Assembly (NCBI RefSeq): GCF_032118995.1
Contig: NC_092656.1
Coordinates: forward strand, 14,280,194 to 14,344,193
Reading direction: 5' to 3'
DNA: 64,000 nt
Source of the DNA: Asterias amurensis
Lineage: Eukaryota > Echinodermata > Asteroidea > Forcipulatida > Asteriidae
Shown here: one piece after another, positions 57,826-64,000 of the stretch
Position numbering within the stretch: the stretch's first letter is position 1
Layout of the letters: the number at the start of each line of letters is the position of its first letter
The notes under the pieces: generated by a model
The model's input: the letters and a program-made list of their open reading frames with translations, nothing else
Databases searched by the model: none
What the model was told of the DNA's origin: nothing
Program-made: the position numbers and the translations under genes

Positions 57826-58720
57826 CCGGCCTTTACGCCCAACACAGAACGGATCAACCACAGGACTACACTTCCAGGGGATATGATCGAGCAAGGCATG
57901 CTGGGGAAAAAATGGCGCGGCGAGATCGATCACCCCTGGAAACGAGGTTGCGCTGGGATAAAAAAAAAAAGTTTGCGAGTTTGCGAGTTTACCCAAGAGT
58001 TGTTTTGTAACTTTTGAAATTTGAATTTTTTTTAATGTTACCTAAATATTTTGGAAACAGCATAGTATTATTTAAAAAAAATGTTTGGGTTTCTTTTCTC
58101 TAAAAAGGAAACTACAATAGGTGAGCGTTGTATTTTAAAATCTACAATTCTGTTTGTTTCCCTGAACCATTTTTGTTTTGAAGTTAGAGCTGTACCAAAC
58201 ATCAAAGGAATTAAATCATTCGGTTTAAATGTTACTCCCACACTTTAAATCAGCGGTGCAGCCAAGGGGAGGAGGTGGGGAGTGGCTACCCCCAAACAAA
58301 TAAAATATACATCCCCCTTTAAAAAGGGAAAATGCAAACTCACAAAATGCCATAAGCCCCCCCCCCCCCCGTAGCATACTCCTTCCAAAATAAAAGCATG
58401 AGCCCCTGCCCCTCCCCCCTCGACTAACAAAGCAACCCCAACCCCAAGTTAAAACATGCCAACCCCAAGCCCTCCCCATGAAAAGTCCTATAGCAACACC
58501 TCTTCTTCCGAATCACTTTGTATATTGGTGTAAAAAGATACCAGCCTTGTTCAGATGCTGAATAGATGCCACAAAAATCAAAAAAGTGTCCAGAATTTAA
58601 CTAGTTTGAACTTTATAAATAGGTGAACTCAATAAGAGAAAAGAAACAGACTAACGTTTTTGACTTTTTCAAGTATTTGTTTCAAATCAACGTTAATGAA
58701 ATAACATTTAATGAACACAG
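57826..58720. other. No gene seen
   Basis: Contains a GGTGCAGCCAAGGGGAGGAGG start-like word of another hAT-type repeat near 58,253 and a C14 run near 58,358. Nothing firm. Confidence 0.3.
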
Positions 58721-58726
58721 GTACAA

Positions 58727-58736
58727 TTTATTTATT
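58727..58736 (-). promoter_or_regulatory. Two overlapping poly(A) signals, - strand
   Basis: AATAAATAAA on the - strand, about 225 bases after the stop codon of the exon at 58,959. Confidence 0.45.
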
Positions 58737-58958
58737 AAACATAGCGAGCAAGGGAGTAATCAATATGTATCAGAAGAGGACAACAAAAATTAAGCTATAA
58801 TTTTGCATAAATGCAGTGGCAAATTTATCGATTTTTACAGATTATATTTAAAATAATTTTTTTGTTTTAATAGACTTAGAAAAGCAAGTGCATACAATCA
58901 TCAGGAATGACTTGAGTAGCCGTAGAATGTCTGTAATAAGTACAATGCAAAAGGAAAT

Positions 58959-59159
58959 TTAAATCGATGGGCTATCTTTGTTTAAGTAATTTTTAAAGTT
59001 AATGATTTCATCGAAGCTTTCCTTCAACGTTATCATCAATGATGTATCAGATGTCTGTGTCAAAGGATGTCCTTCTTGTGTCCATGTGTTTTTCATCACA
59101 GATGCTGCAAGTGTGGCAAACTGGTGGTTTTGTTGTGTGTAGAAAGTATGCCCACTGTT
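58959..59159 (-). CDS. Last coding exon of an unidentified gene
   Basis: On the - strand, acceptor CCCTGATTAG is followed by 66 codons and TAA, phase 0, then an AT-rich 3' UTR with poly(A) signals. The peptide reads T-F-Y-T-Q-Q-N-H-Q-F-A-T-L-A-A-S-V-M-K-N, then T-S-L-M-I-T-L-K-E-S-F-D-E-I-I-N. It is mixed and soluble with a likely helix at the end. A 33-base exon with matching phase may lie at 59,262-59,294 (donor GTGACG). The family is not recognised. Confidence 0.45.
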   Translation of the reverse strand, partial: NSGHTFYTQQNHQFATLAASVMKNTWTQEGHPLTQTSDTSLMITLKESFDEIINFKNYLNKDSPSI

Positions 59160-59299
59160 CTAATCAGGGAGACAAAAAACCAACAGAAATTTTGATACAA
59201 AATTAATACTCTTTTTCAATTTGACCTATGATTGGGACTTTAACATATACAAACGTCACCTGCATGTACGCAAACTTGCAAAAATACAGTTCCTTAGGT

Positions 59300-60390
59300 T
59301 ACCAACAGTTTTTATACATGGTTAATTAAACACGGGCTCGATTTGGGGAACAAATTCATAAGACTGCATGGCTTTTACTGGACCAGAGAATTTGTTAAGA
59401 CAGATCGAAATGAGGAGAACACTTTCTACACAGTTTAACATTGGAGCTGCTCATGCAGCAAGCACTAAAAGCAGATACTTTGCATTCAATAGATATTTTG
59501 TACTAAAAATGCAATGAGGTGTGATTATTCAAATTAAAAACACACAAGACCAGTAGAGCAGATATTTGACAAGTCGTAAGTTTACTGGCCCAACGCTATA
59601 ACCACTGGACTTGGCCTGTGGTCCAGTGTTTATTTTGAGCACTGAAAACCAATACAATCAATTATTGTATGATTTGAAGTTGTTTTATGCATTATTCTAC
59701 TAATTGTGTGTCAAGAATTCATCTAGCAATGCCATTTTCCCTGGGTGTTCAACCATCATACCTGTTTCTGTATGATGCTGATCAGTTGGCAACTCGATAC
59801 TTGTTGGTTTGCCGTGAACATCTGCTGGTCTGCTCCTCTTCACAAAGGGATGTGTACATCAATATCCCATAATGCTATTCAAAATACAAAAATTAACATT
59901 ATAATACATGTAAAACTTAGTCTTATGTTAACTTAAAAAATATAAAGTATCCATTATCTAACAATCTGCAAACGAACTAGAATCGGTAAACATGGGATCC
60001 AAGTCATATTTATTTTAACATTTTATAAAAACATCCCACTGTTTCTTGTTCCACTGTTGGGGACCTTTAACTTTATAAAAACACTAGTTGTTCCTAACCT
60101 AACTGATAAAACAATAATAATAATAATGTGCAATTTGACTCCAAAAAGGCTCTAGTCTTGGTATGGGCAACAAATAAGAAAACATTTCAAGAGTCAGACG
60201 AAGTTACTCTCGGAAAAGTTGAGGTCAGAAATTAAATTAGTAAAATTAATTACTTCATACAATCAAAATAGGTACTAACGGGTACTAACCTAAGCAGACC
60301 AAAACAAGACGGGAGGTTACAAAGGCGTGAACGCGTTGCTCTGTAGCATTTACTTCATTTACTTTACTTACTTTGTTTATTTATTTTTTA
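59300..60390. other. No certain gene
   Basis: Likely intron of the - strand gene ending at 58,959. An exon-like stretch near 59,790-59,870 (- strand) runs into a stop. Confidence 0.3.
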
Positions 60391-60399
60391 TTATTTTTA

Positions 60400-60720
60400 G
60401 TTTAGGGGTAACCAACTACATTTTGTACTGTCATTGCATGTTTGCGTCGTGTGAAAGCTTGCGAAATCTCTGAATGTCATCGATCCCATTTGTGATGAAC
60501 CACTTTGGTAGATCTGAGGACTTTTCCCAACACAGTTGATTCTCCGCGAATATTTTGCCCAGGTGTCGGCCTTTCTCTTCAGCGTTACAACATCTGAAAA
60601 TTTGTTGTTAAGCACCTACCAATTCAAGGTCAACTAACTTCACTATCTCAGCAGGCGAGAAACTTCGCCTTCCAATGATTCCCCCTTTGCCTCCTCCTCG
60701 CGTTGCGGGACAACGCTCTT
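60400..60720 (-). pseudogene. Myb/SANT-like DNA-binding domain remnant
   Basis: The - strand encodes P-A-E-I-V-K-L-V-D-L-E-L, then in a shifted frame F-S-D-V-V-T-L-K-R-K-A-D-T-W-A-K and I-N-C-V-G-K-S-P, the word order of the Myb/SANT-like domain found in NAIF1-type and Harbinger-associated proteins. At least two frame breaks show a pseudogene. Confidence 0.45.
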
Positions 60721-60724
60721 CCTC

Positions 60725-61395
60725 CTTGCTTCTTTAGTCTGGCTCTCCATGTTTGCATGCAGGGTGACAAATATCTTCTAAATGACGGTAGCCAGTCATT
60801 GTATAAATACTCGTTCTGGACAATGCGATCACGCTCAAGTAAATTACATAACAAATCCATGACTGTTCAGCTCAAGACGAGAGGTTTAGTAAGTAGAAAC
60901 GCGGTAGTAAAGCGGTAAGAATGCTTCATGAATAATAGTAAGGGCTTACTAAAGTCTTACTTAAGTCTTACTAAGAGCCACGTAAGTGACCAATTTACGA
61001 GGGCTTCGTGAATACTTCCCCAGGTCGGTATTTGTTGGGATGGCCGACCGGAACTACTTTTAGTTGTGTGTACCCTACGTCCGCAACTTTTCGTGTGTCA
61101 CGAAAAGATCATGAACAAATATTGAAAATAACTATTATCGAGGTAAAGCTGCAACGTTAAATTATTTTTCAGGCCCACATTGATACAATAGTAGGCCTAC
61201 ACGTCTTCGGATATGTGTTTTACTGCTCACAAAGTGGCTGTTTTACGGGTGAAAATGTGTGTAAAACCTTGCGAAATGTTCCCACTGAAGTTCCGTCGTT
61301 GGTGTGGACGCTCATGCCTGGAGCACACATTCTCCGTTGGGGGACAAAATCCCCGCCGAGCACGGCGGACAGTATAACCTAACAAGTGACAGTTT
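60725..61395. other. No gene seen
   Basis: Includes a TAAGTCTTACTAAG inverted motif cluster near 60,940-60,975. Nothing else. Confidence 0.3.
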
Positions 61396-61400
61396 ATCCT

Positions 61401-61643
61401 GGGTGCGTTCGATTAGCTTCCCTTGGTCGAGACCCCGCGGTGCTCACTCGGGTGAGCCCCAGACAAGAGCTAAACGAACGATCACTCACCGCTCTCGTAG
61501 TGACGTCATGCACCTGGGGCCAGCCCCCAAGTGACCCAGTCCACAAGCAGGGCACTGGGGCTGACCCGGGTGAGCCCCTGGAATGACGTCAAAGCTAATC
61601 GAACGCACTGGGGTCGACCCAAGGAAGCTAAACGAACGCACCC
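61401..61643. mobile_element. Palindromic MITE family F
   Basis: GGGTGCGTTCGATTAGCTTC at the left folds onto GAAGCTAAACGAACGCACCC at the right. A second inner TAGCTC/GAGCTA arm suggests a composite of two copies. Confidence 0.75.
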
Positions 61644-61905
61644 TATATAGAATACACTGTCCCGGGGATCCAAATATACGGCTCTGCCTTGGCCGTCCAC
61701 ACTTGGTTTACCGGACCATGTCGCAAGAAGTGCACATCCGATACAAACTTCATGCCTATAGCGCAACGGCAACGACCCTGCAATGTTTTAAACGGACGTT
61801 TAAGAACGAGTCACTACTCTTTTATTTCCGTCCATTCATAAATGCCCTTTTGGTAAAAACGTTAAAAACAAAAAAATTACAGACACTTTGACAGTTGAAA
61901 ATAAG

Positions 61906-62062
61906 GGAATCAATGTGTGGTGAAGAGGTGTTCAATCCCAACAAGGTCTGGTTCCTGATAATTTACCGAGACTAAGTCGAGGTAAATTATAAAGAACCAG
62001 GCCTCGGCGGGTTTAAACCACTAGTTGAAAACCGATTCAATACACTTTGATTCCCATTCATA
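61906..62062. mobile_element. Foldback MITE family I, inverted copy
   Basis: Inverse of 54,309-54,475 with few differences, next to a family A copy. Confidence 0.75.
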
Positions 62063-62078
62063 AATACCTTTTTGGTTA

Positions 62079-62612
62079 AAGGCAGTGGACACTATTGGTA
62101 ATTACTCAAAATAATTATTATCATCAAACCTTTCTTGATTACGAGTAATGGGGAGAGGTTGATAGTATAAAACATTGTAAAAAACAGCTCCCTCTGATGA
62201 AGTGACGTAGTTTTCAAAAAAGAAGTAAATTTCCACGAATTTGATTTCGAGACCTCAGATTTAGAATTTGAGGTCTCGAAATCAAGCATCTGAAAGCACA
62301 CAACTTCGTGTGACAAGGGTGCTTTTTTCTTTCATTGGTATCTCGCAACTTAGACAACCGATTGAGCTCAAATTTTCACAAGTTTGTTATTTTACGCATT
62401 TGTTGAGATACACTAAGTGAGAATACTGGGGTCGATTTCACAAAGAGTTAAGACTAGTCCTAACTTAGGACTAGTCCTAGGAGATATTAAAAATGCATGG
62501 CTAGTCCTAAGTTAGGACAAGTAACGTGTCCTAACTCGAGATAAGACTAGTCCTAACTCTTTGTGAAATCCATTGCAGGTCTTTGACAATTACCAATAGT
62601 GTCCAGTGTCTT
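62079..62612 (+). mobile_element. MITE family A with nested family B
   Basis: Full-length family A, interrupted at 62,431-62,572. Confidence 0.8.
62431..62572. mobile_element. Foldback family B nested in family A
   Basis: GTCGATTTCACAAAGAGTTA at the left, inverse TAACTCTTTGTGAAATC at the right. The inner TAGTCCTAACTTAGGACTAG repeats form hairpins. Confidence 0.8.
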
Positions 62613-62917
62613 TAAAAGGCGTAATACGGTAAGAAACTCTGTAAAACTTATCCGTTTCCGAGTGCTTGAGCTCTTATCTGTATGTTTCCACCTCCATGGT
62701 AACTATGTTCAGTATACGTGTTGAATGTTCAGTATACGTGTTGAATTTACATGTACGATGTCCGGACGCGTGTGTTTTCCGATCCCGTTCGTGCGCAGGC
62801 GCGTATAGTCTTGGTGCATATTCGCTGGTTTTCCTTTCACACACAGCGCGGCCAAATCACCGACAGCGCCTGCATCGCCCGCAACAAGAAACGTTTTTCA
62901 TCAAGACTAGCGCGGAC

Positions 62918-63296
62918 AACCGGTTATAAACACTGGTCATTATCAACGGTTTAAACACCCCCACGTGATGCGCTCTCCACCAATATATAGGAATAGCGAA
63001 ACTGTCCGAGGTATTTATGAATTCGAGGTTTGAAATATTTTTTTCAAAAACTTTTGCGGGTGGGTTGTGTAAACGCACGCGCGCTTAGAAATAGATTACG
63101 CGCGCGCGCTTAGAAGTAGATTACGCGCTGTTACTAATAGCTATGAATTACGTTCCGCGTGATAGTCTTGCGCGTCTGACACGCGGAAGCCAACCGGTCA
63201 TAAACACTGGTCATTATCAACCGTTTAAACACCCCCACGTAACGCGCTCTCCACCAACAGGAGTAAAGAAACTGTCTGGGGTATTAATGAATGTTT
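62918..63296 (+). repeat. Direct repeat of about 100 bp, 276 bp apart
   Basis: TAAACACTGGTCATTATCAA, CACCCCCACGT and GCGCTCTCCACCAA occur at about 62,925-63,020 and 63,200-63,295. Between them is a short tandem of GCGCGCTTAGAAATAGATTA. Confidence 0.8.
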
Positions 63297-63299
63297 CAT

Positions 63300-63885
63300 T
63301 ATAAATTAGGACATCTTAGTTGCATTTATATAGATCTTACTATTCAATCAGGTTACTATTTTCAAAGGATACACATCGAAATGAAAACAAACAGCAGAAA
63401 GCATTTTTTGTGGCACTTGGTTGCAGCAAAATTACAACACTACTCACTTCTCATTACAGAACAGCATGCTCAATAAATGTATACAGTCATGACAATGGAA
63501 TAATGGAAGCATCATTTAATGAAACTGCCTTGGTAACCGCATGCCGATGGACTGCCGTATACATGTACTATGTAATAGTATTACGTACTCTCTTAAAGAG
63601 CCAGTAAAGGATGATCTCAATATTTCAACTATTACCTTTTTATGGCCAAATAGACATCGTAGATACCGGTTAATAACCATTTTACTCTCAAAATTTGCAT
63701 TTAGTAACGAATAACTCGGGCGAGTCAACAATGCATCCGGCCGCGCGGCTTTTTCAGCCGAGAGTCAATAACGGCTTATCTATTATAATAACCTCTGAAC
63801 GCCAGTGACGATATTACCATAATTTGGTGTGAACACAGTTCTCCAGCTTTGGCAAACTGAGGGCGCTATTTTCCAAACCAAGGGT
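63300..63885. other. No gene seen
   Basis: An open stretch of 95 codons at 63,320-63,607 (+) has no recognisable features. Confidence 0.3.
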
Positions 63886-63891
63886 GCGTTC

Positions 63892-64000
63892 GTTTAGCTT
63901 CCCTGGGTCGACCCCGATGTCCCCGATACGCCAGCCCCAAGTGACCCAATCCACAAGTGGGGCTCTTGGGGCTGGCCCGAGGTGCACTGCATCACCACAG
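63892..64000. mobile_element. MITE family F, cut by window end
   Basis: GGGTGCGTTCGTTTAGCTTC and TGGGTCGACCCC match the left half of the other copies. Confidence 0.7.

Overview
The window looks like nuclear DNA of an invertebrate deuterostome, most likely an echinoderm. This is inferred from AT-rich, intron-rich animal genes, a receptor tyrosine kinase, a neurotrophin/Spaetzle-type ligand exon, a stonustoxin-fold/FN3/GTPase protein, and very dense foldback MITEs. The species call rests on general impression, not on a search.

Layout. 1-6.2 kb (+): 3' half of a receptor tyrosine kinase gene (six exons seen, two reading-frame faults), whose last intron holds a 42-bp minisatellite of about 46 copies. 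6.2-12.7 kb: MITEs, several nested inside one another, plus a probable 1.3-kb solo LTR. 12,762-17,883 (+): a complete, apparently intact Ty3/Gypsy-type LTR retrotransposon with identical 213-bp LTRs and a 5-bp target duplication. It has landed exactly on the first five intron bases after the first coding exon (17,889-18,602, - strand) of a secreted, furin-site-bearing cystine-knot-type precursor. 18.6-34 kb: mostly non-coding DNA with local segmental duplications (notably 24.0-25.6 kb against 28.3-29.5 kb), MITEs and a few isolated exon-like pieces.

34.3-48.3 kb: two inverted copies of one large TA-flanked terminal-inverted-repeat element (X1, X2). X1 carries a SINE-like insertion, a MITE and a nest of two degenerate Gypsy elements, all absent from X2. 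X2 is inserted into a LINE reverse-transcriptase pseudogene on the - strand. Between them lie a hAT-like element and a 60-bp satellite.

49.5-54.1 kb (+): the clearest host gene, about 1476 codons almost all in one exon. It encodes a stonustoxin-type MACPF-like domain, thioredoxin-like segment, four FN3 domains, a P-loop GTPase and a cysteine cluster. 54-64 kb: MITEs, tetranucleotide microsatellites flanking an inverted-repeat element, the last coding exon of an unidentified - strand gene near 59 kb, and a Myb/SANT-like pseudogene near 60.5 kb.

No operons, CRISPR arrays, rRNA or tRNA genes were seen. The main biology is an eukaryotic gene landscape repeatedly invaded by mobile elements, so that nested and paralogous copies allow several insertions to be read from empty sites.
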